Origin: Cyanoderma ruficeps
Lineage: Eukaryota; Chordata; Aves; Passeriformes; Timaliidae
Reading direction: 5' to 3'
Assembly (NCBI GenBank): GCA_008694505.1
Contig: VZDJ01000034.1
Location: forward strand, 275,315 to 339,314
DNA length: 64,000 nt
The notes below the pieces were generated by a model, which saw only the letters and a program-made list of their open reading frames with translations, did no database searches and was not told the DNA's origin. A program made the position numbers and the translations under genes. Positions 1-13,900 of the stretch are shown here, piece after piece (the stretch's first letter is position 1; every line of letters starts with the position of its first letter).

Positions 1-264
1 GTGTGTTTCTGGGCCTCCTGCCCTTCTTCACTCTCTGCACAGATTAAAAACACCTCTCAGAAATGTGCAGGAGAAAACCTTAATGAGGGTAACACCAAGT
101 TTATTTGAAATGGCTTTTTTCAGAGGCTTTGATGTTCTCACCAGCAGGCTATCACACACCTACCAAACGTGTCAAATACAGTCCCCTGTCACTCTGAACC
201 CAACACCCCAGCACAGCTTCAATTATCACAACAGAAACTTAGAGAAAATTACAGACTTATCTAC

Positions 265-3200
265 CTGTTTCCAGCTGTGGCAGCTTTGATTCTGTGTAGT
301 GGACCAGATTGTTGGGTCTCATAATAGCAATGGATCGAGCAGTGATGACCAGCCTCTGGAATACCTCAGGATCAAGGTCCTTTCCTTCTTTGGTCGAGGA
401 AGTCAAATACTGAATGGCTTTGCTTAGCAGTGCTTGATCCTGTAGAGTGAAAGATAACACAGACAAAGAAAAACAACTGACTGCAGCACGAGAAAGCAGC
501 TGAAGTACAACCACGGGACAGATCCTGGGGAAATCCGGCACTTGTCATCTAAGGAAGGACAGCTAAGCCTAGGAGGTCACAGAATCACACAACTCTGGTG
601 AAACACAAAAGCCAGTGGGGCAGGCAGCAGGAGCTAAAGGGAGATGAGACAGGACGTTTGTGCTGCACAGAGGGAGGGCTCTATAGGGCTGTGCTGCACC
701 TCAACCATGACCTGGCAGGTTCCAGGAGCCCCCAGATCCACGCCCTGGGCAGTACCTTGTGGTTGTGGTAGGCTGAACGGCTGGTGTGCAGGCTGGCCAG
801 GAGGCTCTTGGTCTGCTGCTGCACGCTGGAAGGGGCTGGCATGGACAGCAGCACAGTCGCCAGTTCTTGAGCTGCAATCTTATTCTTCTCCTAAGAACAG
901 ACAAACCCTATTATTCAGTATATTTACCATCACTCAGTGTACCTGCAGCTCCCTCCCCTCAATACCCCTTTGATAGCCTCCCTTCATTTACCATTTGACA
1001 TTTAGGGAATATTTCACATGTCTACAGAAGAAAAGTCCTTTTGAGATTTATGGGCTCCTACCCTGCTGTTTCTGTAAACGAGGTCACTCCCAAGCACAAA
1101 AAGCCCACCAGCTCTAAATGCAAATGCCAATTGTCATTCTAAACTAGTTTCAAACGCTTTTGGCTAAGGCAACTTTCAGATCAATGCTCTGAGCAAAAGG
1201 GATGCGGCTCTGCTCCTATCAGGCCCCCGGGGCTGCAGGAGGTAGTGCTGAGCTCGCCCCTCCTCCCCCAGCTCCAAAGCTCAGGAATGTATTCAGAAAG
1301 TTACTTGCCTTCTCGTTGACTGGTCCCACAGCAAAGCAGCTTTCCAGCGCTTCTAAAGAACTCACTACTAGCCTGGAGGGAGAGAGGAAAGCAGGCTTGA
1401 GTACAGCAACCCTTCTCTCTCCTTAGCACTTTGCTTTATGCGGGCTACAGTCATGAGTAGCTCAGAGACAGCTAACGAATGCCAAGTACAAAATCAAAGC
1501 ATGATAAAACCTGCCACAGGCACCATGCATATCATTTCATTGTGTTACAGACCAGAGTTAAACCTGGCTCACGCTCACAGACAAACTTAGGACTGCTTTA
1601 ATAATCCACAGCTGAAAGACAGGGGCTTTTCTCTCCCAAAGAGGATAAAACATTTCCTTACGCAGCCTGCAGCAGGGATAACTTGGATTGTCTTGACAGT
1701 CCCAATTCACCATGGCCCCCAGACGTACAGATGACTGCAGATCAAGGCTGGCTATGACACATGGGAAAAAGCGGAACCGACTTTGCTAAGGGAGCAACGT
1801 TCTACCCGCTTGCTATTTTCACACAGGTTGCTCTTTCCAATTTGGAGTTTCAGCACAAAATATTCCAGAGGAGAATTAACTCAGAGCACTGGGTGTGACC
1901 CCAAGCGAGGGATGCTGAGGTTCAAGCAGGCTGGGAAAACACTTGTTCCGAGGGAAAACCCAATTTACAAGTGGCAGCAAAGTCCCTGTAGCAGCACTCC
2001 GTGCCCCAAGGTAGAACTACCTGAAATGCCATCTGACACACCAGAAGGAGCAGGAAGATACAGGAAAAAGCAGGGAAGAGAGAGCATTAAGGGGAAAAAA
2101 CAACACTGTAGGATTGGAAGGTAGAAGGAACAATTGTCTGGTCTGGTGGTGATAAATAACATCCCCCACCCCACAGCCACCCTCATAAAGCTTGGAGGGA
2201 ACAGAAGTGGGATAAGAAGGCACAAGGAAGGAACAAAGCAGAGAGGAGTCTGTCAAATAAGCAACAGTTATGCTGTGTATAGCAAAAATCTGCAAATCAC
2301 CTCATCTTTACATTTGCTAAACCATCTGCCATGCAATGACCAGAATGTAAAGAAGCAAATGTCACTTGGAAAACAAAAAAAAAACCCCAGTCACCAAAAG
2401 CCACACCATGTGTTCTGTCTCTCTGACACACACTCATTCGTGCAGAGAAAAGGATGCCATACTAACCGGTCCAGGGTGGTTAGGGACTCAGTGTCTGAAC
2501 TTTGGGGGAGCAAAGAAAAAGGAAAAAAAAAATAAAAATGTGTAAAGCTCACAGAAAAACTCCCTAGAACACATTCTAAGCAAAAGGCAAATCAAATGGG
2601 GAAATCAGGAAGCCAGGGGAGCGTCAGTCTAAGCAGGGTCTTTCTACCTGGGCAACACACACTGGTCTGGAGCAAAACAAAGACAGAGATGAGCCAGGTC
2701 ACCTCACACAGAGAAGCCAAGCACCACTTAAAGCACCACCCAGGCTTAAATTCGAGTGCAGACATCACACTTGGATAGAAAAGGTGCCTCCTGCCTGCCT
2801 TTAGCTGTTCCTAGTCCAGAGGCCCTTCAGAAGGTAACACCAAAGGAAGAGTAATTTTTTTATATCTGAATTTTTAGAATATAATCCCACTGCTCTGGAA
2901 AACCAGAGAGCATGTCTGTGCCGAGAGGGACATCTTGTGGGGATGTCACAACAGAGGAGGGAAGGAAAGGGAAAATTAACACAGGGAAAAAATCCCATGA
3001 ACTATTAGACAAAATATTAAAGGATGGCTGTACAGGTCCTTTAGCTGGGCTTAACTGGCACGTCAAGCCCTGAGCCTTTACCTGAGAATTTCAATCAGAC
3101 AAACTTAACCACCACTTGCTCACAGCTGAGCAGTTTAGGTAAGCTCTGAAACGCTCATCTTTCAGCAGTACCAGTTCCTCTCTGAGCTGTTTCCCTCCTG

Positions 3201-4985
3201 TCCTTGCTGCTTTTACAACCCTTATGATACAGACTGTATGAGCTCAAAGAAAAACACAACGTGGATATCAGAAAGAACACAGGTTTGGTTTATTCACTAA
3301 ATTTATGTCCAGGTCACCCTTGGGGTTTTGCTCCCAGCAGGGTTATGGGGGAAAACCCAACACCTTCCCCAGCACAACAGCTCAGCCTGAGGCATGTGAG
3401 ATACAAGGTAAGTTGGTGGAAGCACGAGCCTAAAGCAGGGTCATACACAAAACCCTCCTCAAAACTGATCTCAGCTTCAGAGAGGCCTGACCTTTTTGAG
3501 CTCCAGAGACCAAAAAAAGGCCAGCTTGAAATGAGAGAATGTACCAAGGCAGCAGAAATTGCTTTGAGCTCCTCGAGACTGCTGAAACATGAACTAGGCA
3601 GCACAAGCAAGCACACAGATCTACCCATCTACTGCACCAGATCAACCAAGAGCCACCACAAACCCTCCAAGATAATCATTGTTTTCAGTTGTTGGTGTGT
3701 AAAGCACTGAGAACAACTCACTAATTCCTTCTAGTTCTCCGGGTTAGGAAAAGCACACAGGTGCACCCACAACAACAACCCACCTCCAAAGAGAAATAAG
3801 GGACAGAGTGTATAAATACCTCTCCAGGACAGTCCCACTGGCAGCAGCAGGGGCAGCTGACTCGGTGTCCCCAGTGCCATTCCCTTGGTTGAGGTTTGGG
3901 GGACAAACGTTGCTCACGGAAGCAGAAGGGAAGTCTTCGGGGGGCTCGTCAGGCCAGCCAAACTGCTCTTTGGTTTTGCCATAAATTTTTATGGAATCCA
4001 TCATGGTGACTCCAGCAGGATCCACAGAAGCCCCAACTGTAGTGATGAGAGAAATTTCTTACAAACTGAGAAAACTTGTTTTTGGATACAAACCAGCCTC
4101 GTCTCACGGGGCCAGGACAGCAATTACACTGCCATTACTACACAGCCATTGGCAGTGCCATCTCTTTGCCAGGCCATTTTCCTTCTCTTGCCACAGCACA
4201 AAATCATCCAGCTGAACTACTGAATATTCACTCACAGCAGCAAGAAACTGGGCCATAAATAAAGTTATCAGATGTTCAGGGCTCCCCCCTCAGACTGTTT
4301 TAGCACAAATGGATTGTGGAAAGTCCCTGCTCTGAGGCGAAGCAACTTCACCCCGCCCAAACAAACCCGCCAGTCGGCCAGAGCAGGCAGTGCACAAGGC
4401 CTTACTGAAGATGGTGAGTTTCTTGTCAGCCTGCAGGGCCTCCTCACGGGTGAAGGGGAAGTCGAACCAGCGGGCGCGGGTCATGTTGAGCTGCATGGTG
4501 CGGCCGAAGATCTCCAGGTAGGAGGGAGCCCGCTCGATGGCCTGGGTGCCGATCTGGATCCGCATGCCCGTCATCACCATCGTGCTGTTGTTGTTGGTCA
4601 CTTCGATGGTGAAACCCCCAGGCTGCAGAGAACAAATCACAGCTCAAAAACTCCCTCTGAAGGCAAGGGCTCTGTTCAGAGGTACCTCCGCTATTTAGTG
4701 AATTGCAGTATTTGCACTGGGTCATTTGAATAAAGCAGAGTCCTCAAGGCAAGGCGTGGTATCAGCATGAACAATAATGTCATCCAGAAGCCTGGCAGAG
4801 TCCCCACACTGCCCCACTCACCTTTGTGTTGGCCACGTACATGCCCGTGGAATTGAGCCGGTGCTTTATCTGCTGGGCATTGTAAACCTGCAGCAGGTCA
4901 TTGCCTCCAAACTCCACATCTGTGAGCTGTTGGTTGTGCTCAAAGAAGTCAATGGGGAAGTTCACCTGGCTGGATGTGCGAGTTG
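265..4985 (-). CDS. UBR4: UBR4 visible exons 45-50
   Basis: Exons: 4822-4985, 4406-4622, 3820-4036, 1309-1372, 756-890, 265-439. They encode [100 protein letters not shown] and [20 protein letters not shown]. Exon 48 (64 nt) ends GAGAAG|GCAAGT, a GC donor. The downstream GT four bases on would break the frame. Exon 50 ends in phase 1 at 265, and the window ends inside the following intron. Confidence 0.93.
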
Positions 4986-7900
4986 CTAGAAGGGGAAAGA
5001 AATCTTTATGACAAAAGACATTCTAAACAAGGCAAAGTTGTGATAAAAAACCTGCAGAAACAACTTGAACTATCCTCCTCTGGAAAGTATTTCTATATAC
5101 ATCAGTGGAAACATTTTACCCACTTAGCCAGTACTTAGACAATGGTCACAATGAGTGCTCTGAGTATTCAGATGATGCTGATCAACCCCTACATCTCCAT
5201 TAGTTACAAAGGTCACGTGAGGAGCCCTTACTGATGGTGGCTGCCTTGCGCTTGCGGACGGGTTTCATGATGCTGATGACGCTGCTGGGCTGCAGAGAGG
5301 GCTGCAGCCAGTAGGACGTGTTCTCCACGTTGGCCATGTAGATCCTCAGGCTGCCATCCTCACACAGCAGGATCATGGTGGTCCTCTGCTGCTCGTTGCA
5401 GGCCGTGTGACGGATGGCCACCATGTCCTGGATCTGCAAGGCAAGGCAAGGCAAGGGCTTGGCAACTCTTGTTTGGAGGAAAAAACTCTTTGTATTAGAA
5501 AAGCTGCCAAGACTGGAGATCTGGTTGACAGAACAACAAGAAACCAAATTTTAAGAGTCAAAAATACAGGGAACTCTGACTAACCTTTGCTTTGGCTGGC
5601 AAGGTCTTAATTTCCTGGATGAGGAAGGTGTCTGGCTTCACCATCACCACCAGTGGGACACCCGTGGTCTGCTGGACACAGCACACCAAGCCAGGGTGGT
5701 TCATCACCTCAGACCACTGACACAGGGCTGGAGAAGTCTTACTGCCACCATTGGAACTGCAAGAGACAAAGTGCACAATGACATTCATTTAAGGAGCAGC
5801 ACAAGCAAAACCATAAAAATTTCATTGTGTTCAAATCAGTTAAAGCTTTGTCCTGCGCAGGGATTCAAGCACGGCATCAATGAACAGTTTCTGGTTTACA
5901 GGTGAGAGACTTGACAGTCACCAGAGTGGGCAGAAGCCATGAGCATCCCAGTCCTCAGCCCTGATCCCTACCCTGAAAACTCGAGAAAAAACTGGCTTAG
6001 TGCTGCATTTTATGCCCCAAATCATGGAGGTAATTTATAAATGGCTTTCAGCAATGTTTTTATCTGAATGGATGAACAGTTCCACATTTCACCACACCTA
6101 GCAGCAATAAGCAAAGGCCAATGCAGGATAATCAGTGTCTGCTCACTAGAAAAAGTGGAAGCAGAGCTGCAAGAAGACCAAGCCAAACTTGACTGGAGTT
6201 CAGGAGCTCTTGGAAGCTGACCCTCCCTCAGAGCCCACTTGTGACAGTGGCGTTGTGCCAGGCCAGTGGAGAGTCTGCGGTCTGAGTGCACAGCACTGTG
6301 TATCACAAAACACAATAGAACTGTCTTTTTCTTGCCACACTCATAAAGTAAGAGGTTGGTTTCCCCCAAGGGAGTCTGAAAATCAGCCTTGACATGCACA
6401 ATGCACAAGGTCCACTGCAGCAGTGGTGCTGAAAGGAAACAAAGGCTTCCTGCGTGGCCGCGGGGGCGAGGGCGGGTAATCCCATCGGTTTCAGCGGCTG
6501 CACCTCCAGCAGCTCACTCCGTGCAGCTCCACTGCTCTGCAGACACCTTCCTGCTCTGAAATCCTGCTGGGAGGACAAAATGCATGCCTGGCCCACTACT
6601 GAAACAGCCAGCTTTGGTTTCTAATCATCCTGCAACTGGGATATCAGGGAATTCCCGAGCTGGAAGGGACCCACAAGGATCATCCAAGTCCATGAGGACA
6701 GAAGGACCATGAAAAGTAGCAAGAAATCATCAGCCAACAGGGAATTTTCACCACAAGGTTTGGCCATTCAGAGCTGGGATGTTTAATAATAACCAATATT
6801 TATTATAAAAAAGCAATAAAAATGCAGGGAACGTCCCCCAGGATCCTCACCTCTTGATGTTAATTGGGAAGAGCCGCTGCACTTCCAGGCTGGCCCGGCT
6901 GATGGTGGCTGCAAAGGATTTGCCTTGGCAGTAGCTGAAGAACAACATCTGCAGCACGTGGGAGTAATATACTGACACCCCTCCTCCTGCCACCTGGCCA
7001 TTGCTGTCCTGAGGGATCCAGAGAAACGCCAACATTTAACATAAACACAAATATCTCCGAACACTCTGTCAGGCTTTTAAATTTACGATGGAATTATTCC
7101 CAAAGCTGTTCCCTCCTCCCCAGCAGTGAGAGAACGGAGCCCTAAATTACAATTTTCTAAGCTGAACTCCTGGGTGAACTCATCCATCAGACACTTCAAA
7201 GGCTCTGGGAGGGGATGCTGAGCCTGCACACCCGGAGGCTGTAGGTAACACCCTGAGCTCCCGCAGCTGTGAGCCTCAGCGCTGTGTGAGCGTCACACGG
7301 AGCACTCCCTGTGTGCCCAGCTCACAAAAGACCTTCCTGAGGGCCTCCTTCCCATCTATTCCTCTTTTGAAGCAGGCTGGGGTAAAAACACCGGAGAGAT
7401 TTTAAAGGTCACCCTCAAGACTAGAAACAAAGGCTGACTGCAGCTCTCCAGCCCCAGCCATGGTGATTTATCCCTTCTGCTCCTGCACCTTTGGAGTGCC
7501 TTGCTCTGAGAACAGCAGCGCTCTGAAGCCATCTCCCTGCTGAGAAATCCTGCTGGGCATGACTTCAGAGCCAGCCATGGAAAACATGCTCCATTTTATA
7601 GATGAAAGGATCAAGGGGTTTAATTTTCACCCCCACCTCCTTTTACTGTAAGGATATTTCTCTCTTTAGAGGAATGAGAAAGCTCCTTGATCTAGATCAG
7701 GGGGCTTAAAAGGAGAAGGGGAAAAAAAGAAGGAAACTTTTGCCTTCAAATAGAAGATGTGAAAAAAGAGAGAAAGGGAAGTCACCAGACCTTCAGGTCC
7801 TCGTGGTTGACTTCAAGCACGTTGGTGACATAGAAGGGGCCGTGCTGGGCACTGCTGGCCTCCTCCATGAGCTGTGTGTAGATGTAGCCAGCAGAGGACA

Positions 7901-10900
7901 TGATCACAATGATGTTCTTCCCTTCCTCGTTGAACAGGAAGGTGACGTCCCTGATTTTGGAACTTGGGAGGAGAAAGTAAAAAGTTGGGCTCAAGGCATC
8001 TACTGAGAGGTCATAAATCTGTGGGAAGAACCAAGGAAATAATTAACTACAAGGATTATCAAGGCAGTAATTAACTGCTACAATACAAAACAGTGCAAAT
8101 GAACAAGAGCTGAGATGACGGAATCCTTAAGACATGTTACAGTTTGGGGCTTTTTTTCTCTTTGAGTTCTTTGGGTTTGCTTTTCCTTGCAAAAACAGCC
8201 CAAACATCCCAAATTTATACTTCTAGTTTATTTCTAAGAATATTATCACATTCTCCCACATGCAGCTCCCTGAGGATCCAGACTCTGACAGAAGCTGTAT
8301 CATCAATAGCTCATGGCCAGACATACCTTCACAAAGTCTGCAGTGACAATGGCCAGCTCTGTTTGAGATCCTGGCAGCCACACAGCTTTGATGATGAAAT
8401 TCCCAGTGGCCAGTTGGGGATGAAGGACCAAATGATCAGAGACTGATCCAGAGCTGCTGAAAGTTAACACATGGCAATCCTGGAGGAACGAAGAAAATTG
8501 GTTAAATATTAAAACAAAGTGTTTATAAATATTTGAAGCCAACGATGGAGATGAAAGTCAGCATTTCTCTTACAGTAAATAATGATTCAGAGAATCTAAA
8601 TCTCAATTTCCTGCACTGAAGATAAATGACAGAAAGGTTTGAAAAGACAAAGAACTACAGAGGGCAGCTTTTTCTCAGCTAATAACACATCTGTAGATTC
8701 TGCACTGGGAAAGCTGGATCTAAATTTGGGAGAACACAAACAGAGGAGTCCTTGCCAAAGAACACTAATTGCTACAGACTAGTTTTAACACACTAAGTTT
8801 GACACGACTAAACCTTGGCTCTTGTCTTAAAACAAAATCAGCCTAATTACACTAAGAAATACTATTTTGAGGCACTGTCTCATTAATTATATTGTTCATA
8901 CAGGCACTGCTTCTTTTACCTCATCTATCTAGTAGGAAAGTGAATCAGGAGCTGGATTAGTGACAGAACTTTGGAGGCAGCTCCATGCTGACTCTCGGAG
9001 GAAACAAAGACAGCTGGCTTCGAGGTGATGTTTGCTGCTCCCTGGAAAAGGGTTTGGCAGGCACTTACCTTCAGCCCACACACAGCCAGGTAGTCTTCCT
9101 TGCAGGGATTCCCAGTCAGGCTGAGCACCGTGAACGGGACGGGCGCAGATGCCAGGCGGGTGAGGGTCAGTTTCCTTTTGCTGGAGTCGGCTTGTTTCAG
9201 CAGGGCTGAGAGCTGGAGCACTGTGATCTGCACCACAGAATGAACCCAGTTATCTGACTGTATCTGAGGGGAGTCAGGCAATTCAGTTCCAGGCCCCAGT
9301 TACAGAATCAGACCCACAGAATGAACCCAGTTATCTGACTGTAACTGAGGGAAGCCAGGCATTTCAGTTCCAGGCCCCAGTTACAGAATCAGACCCACAG
9401 AATCATCAAGGCTGGAAGGGATCCATGAGATCACTTAGTCCAACCATCATACCAGCACCACCATAATCATCCTTAAACCTCATTCCCAAGTGCCATTGTC
9501 CTGGGTTGACAATCTGGTCCAGACATCTCTTGAACACCTCCAGAGCTGATGACTCCACCACCTCTCTGGGCAATTTATTCCAAAGTCTGACCAGTTCTGC
9601 AGATTTTTGTTTATAATGACTAATTTGAACTTCCCTTGGGGCACCTTAAGGCCATTTTCTTTTGTCCTCTCACTGAGCCATGGACCCCACCTGACTCCAA
9701 CCCCCTCTCAGGTGGCTCCAGTTAGGTGGGTGATGGCAGTGAGTTGTTCTCAGTACTCTCATGTGCTCCTGCTGCAGGAACTCTTTTCCCTGAAGAGTTT
9801 TTCCTATGAGAGATTCCTCTAAACTGCGCAACACTTCACACCAGATCTCAAGATGGGCAGAGCAAACCACAGTCCTGCCTGTTCCTTAGCAATGTTCCAT
9901 TTCCCTCAGGAGCCCAGCGGCTCCAGCACTGTTCCACTTCCCTTGGGAAACCAGCGCTGCTCCATTTTCCCTGGAAACCCAGTGGATCCAGTATTGTCCT
10001 ATTTCCCTGGGAACCCAGGGATCCAGCACTGTTGCATTTCCCTGGGAACGCAGGGATCCAGCACTGTTCCATTTCCCTCAGGACCCCAGCAGATGCAGCA
10101 CTGTTCCATTTCCCTTGGGAACCCAGCAGATCCAGCACTGTCCCATTTCTCTCAGGAGCCCAGCGGCTCCAGCACTGTTCCATCTCCCTCGGGAACCCAG
10201 GGACCCAGTACTGCTCCATTTCCCTTGGGAACCGAGGGACCCAGCACTGTTCCATTTCTCTCAGGACCCCAGCAGATGCAGCACTGTTCCATTTCCCTTG
10301 GGAACCCAGCAGCTCCAGCACTGCTCTATTTCCCTTGGGAACCCAGCGGCTCCAGCACTGCTCCATTTCCCTTGGGAAGCCAGCAGATCCAGCACTGTTC
10401 CATTTCTCTTGGGAAGCCAGCAGCTCCAGCACTGCTCCATTTCCCTCAGGACCCCAGCAGCTCCAGCACTGCTCCATTTCCCTTGGGAAGCCAGCAGACC
10501 CAGCACTGTTCCATTTCCCTTGGGAACCCAGCAGATCCAGCACTGCTACATCTCCTGGAAACCCAGGGAGCCCAGCACAGTCCCAGCACTGCTCCCCTCG
10601 CCTGGGGGGCCCACCTTGCCCTTCTCGTGGCTGACGGCCAGGTGCTGGCGGCGGCCGTGGGGCGAGGACAGCACGCACATGGCCACGCGGCGCAGCACGT
10701 GCGCGCTGATCAGCTGCCGGATGGTCTGGCCCTGGTCCCCGCTGTAGTTCATCCGCACGTTCTCAAAGGCGCCTTCCTGAGAGCCGAGGGTCGGGACCTG
10801 AGCCAGGGAGAGCAGCCAAAGGGTGTCACTGGAATGTCTCTGTTGAAAAGCCACACGCCCCCATTCACACTCTGGTAATTCCTTTTGTTCCCTACCATCA

Positions 10901-13900
10901 GCTGATCTGTCATTTCCACTGATTTGTCCAAAGTGTGGAGCTCGTTGAGAGCCTGCTGGGCACGGCTGCTGCTGCCCATGGCTGAAGCTTGCTGGAAGTT
11001 GACCTGGATGGCATCCATCAGGAAATTCAGCATCTCCAGCACCAAAGGTGCGAAGGAGAAGTTGGCCTACAAGAAACAGATCAGGCAAATGAGGAACAAG
11101 ATGCTCCTAATGGGAGCTGCATATCAGCTCTTTTTAAAGCCTGACACCCCTTTATGAGCCTGTCATAGCTTATAATCAACCCACCCTGCCCGAGATCCTC
11201 ATCATAGCTCATCTGTTTAACAGCTGACAGTCATACCTGGGACTGCAGCTCCTCTCGACAGCCCTCCACGTTCCTGCACAGGCTGCTCTTTTTGGGCTTT
11301 TCCTCGTCAGGGCCCTTGCCCTCGCTGATGGTGACCTTGGCCTTCTCAGCCGGGGATGTGCTGGCGTGGCGGATGACGCTCTCGGGCACGCGGGGCTCGC
11401 TCTGGAACGCCGATTCCTTCATGGTAGAGCTCATCCCACTGCTGGGAGTCCTCTTCACCAACGCCTGGGAATGACAAGAGTAACGCTAAAATCCCACGCC
11501 AGGCTCAACCTGGCTACTGATGAAGTGAACAGAGATTGTACCAGCAGCAATTAGAGCACAATTCTAAAGAAATAATGTCCTGCACGTGACTCTCCACCCA
11601 AAGGTTAAAAACTTTCCGTATTTAAGATATAATTATTTCATTTGCTGCTAGTGGAAAACATGGGAAAAGGTGTTCTTTGCAAATTCTGTAGACAGGTGAA
11701 AGCCCACGAGTCACTAGGACACAGATTTACCAGTGCTCTTGTTTGGTTCAAAAAAATCAGTTTCCAGGCAAGCTGTAAATTCCAAGGGCTCATTATAAAA
11801 TCAAAGCCTTCAAGTCTTAGCCCTCCTGCATACTCAAATCCTGACATAACTTACTGCAGAACAAAAAATTGCAAAGGACTTGAAAATCTGAAGACATTTT
11901 GAATTTACCAGGCAGCTGCCATCCTCCTTGGCTCCACAGTCACAGAAGAAGGATCCGTACTTGGCGTAAGAAATCTCATGATCCTTGTGACAAACTTTAG
12001 CACAAACTGTGCAAACACCAACTCCATCAACCATCTTGCAAGTGTGACAGTGGTACCTGCCCAAAATAAGCCAGGTGAGTTTTGAAAGGCAGAGCCTTGA
12101 GGCAAGCTACAAGCTGCCCTGGTTTCCTTCCCAATGGCCAGAAATACCAGGCTGAGACTCTGAACACAAGCTCGAGATTCTTACCAGTGTTGATTCATGA
12201 ATTCTTTCTGGGTGATGGTGAAGGTACAGAGTTTATTACAGAGAGAATCTTCATCCTATCCAGAATGAAATTGTTTTAGAAAGGTGTCATAACTGCAGCT
12301 ACAGTGAAGTACATGTACAGAATAAATTCTCCAGACACCAAATGTGCATTTTAAGAATAGCAAATTTTAGCAACACTGAGCTAGAAGGCAGCCTGTATCA
12401 AACCACATGGAGAGAGGAGATGGTGACACATTGTAGTAACAGGAAATGGTAAACAAGAGAAACAGTAGCAAGAATAGCGATACAAAAAAGAATACATTCT
12501 AACAGCTTCTTTTCACCACCCAACAGTACTTAAAGAATTAATCTAAGTTGCTTGCTGATACAAAAACTAGTAATTGAAAACCAACCGGTAGGAACAAGCC
12601 CATTTTTTCCCATTTTTCCCTTTTTTAAATTAAAAAAATAAATATTTAACGTTTGTTGACATCACAAAGTCAACACATCTAGGCAGGAATGACAGATCCT
12701 CTCTTCCAGACCTGACACGTCAGTTCCAGACCTTCGCTCAGTTTCTCATCAGGAACAAACACAAAAATCTCAATTTCTAAGCTGAGTGATTCGGGAGGTG
12801 CAGAATGAACCCTCCTGCCCTTTGCAGCACTCAGTGTGCCCCTGCCTACCGAGTCCTCAGCCTGGGAGTCCTCCTCCTCCACGGCCAGCTCCTCCACCCA
12901 GTCCGAGTCCACCTCGATGGCGCGCTCCTCGCCGTCCACCGACAGGTGGCTGGGGCCCTGCCCGCTGCTCTGGCTCAGGGCGTTGGTGACATCGGCCAGG
13001 TAGGACACGATGTGGCACGTGCACTCCAGGATTGTCACGTGCTGTGGAGAAGGGGAGGGAAATCAGAGGCAACGCTCACAGCCCACAACAGCTGCCACTG
13101 GACATTGTCGCCCTGATCCTTTTCAGCCTTCTGATGTTTGCGGTTTTGTAGTGGAGTTTCTCAGGGATTGTCAGGCAAACACGGTGATATTTACATTCCT
13201 CTATGGAGGAGGGACAATTGAGGGACTTCTAGTTTGACCAGTGGGGTCGGAGAGGTGGCAACCTCATCCTCCAATCCCTGATCATTGTCCAGGATGTATA
13301 TAAATCGAGGTAGAGAAATAAACGCCTCTCTTTTTGCCCTGAGACTGACTGCCTGCATGTCCTTCATTTTGTGTCCTCTAGCCACAGGGCCTGAACTCAG
13401 GATAGTCACCCCCTGGCCAAACTGCTTTAAAATTCCCACCATGCAACCAGAACAGGAGAGCTGAACTCGTGCCTGGGGTCATCCCTGCAAGTGCAGCACC
13501 AGCACAAGGCTTACCTTCCCTTGCATGACGTTGGCATTCATTTTTTCTACCACATTCTTCTGAGACAGGTATTTCTTGCTGCAACACAGAACACTGGGAA
13601 TTACTACTGAATGCTTTAGGATGGAAGGGATCCTAAAGCCCATCTCATCCCACCCCCTGGCATGGACAGGGACACCTCCCATTATCCCAGGTTGGACCAA
13701 GCCCCATCTAACCTAGCCTGGAACACTTCCAGGGATGGAGAGTCCAAAACCCCTCACTCCAGCTGACAGCATTTAGGAAGTATAAACTCAGTCCTGACCA
13801 ACAGTTTCAAGCATTCAGTTTGCTTTAGATTAACAACAGGGAATTAATGTATTAATTATTAACATATTAATGCAGTAATTAAGTCATCCAGAGTAAAGAA

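Noticed and set aside
9853..10878. Long open frames (up to 341 codons plus, 276 codons minus) near 10 kb
   Set aside because: They are produced by the 39-bp minisatellite, whose period is a multiple of three; the repeat peptide has no homology and lies in a UBR4 intron.
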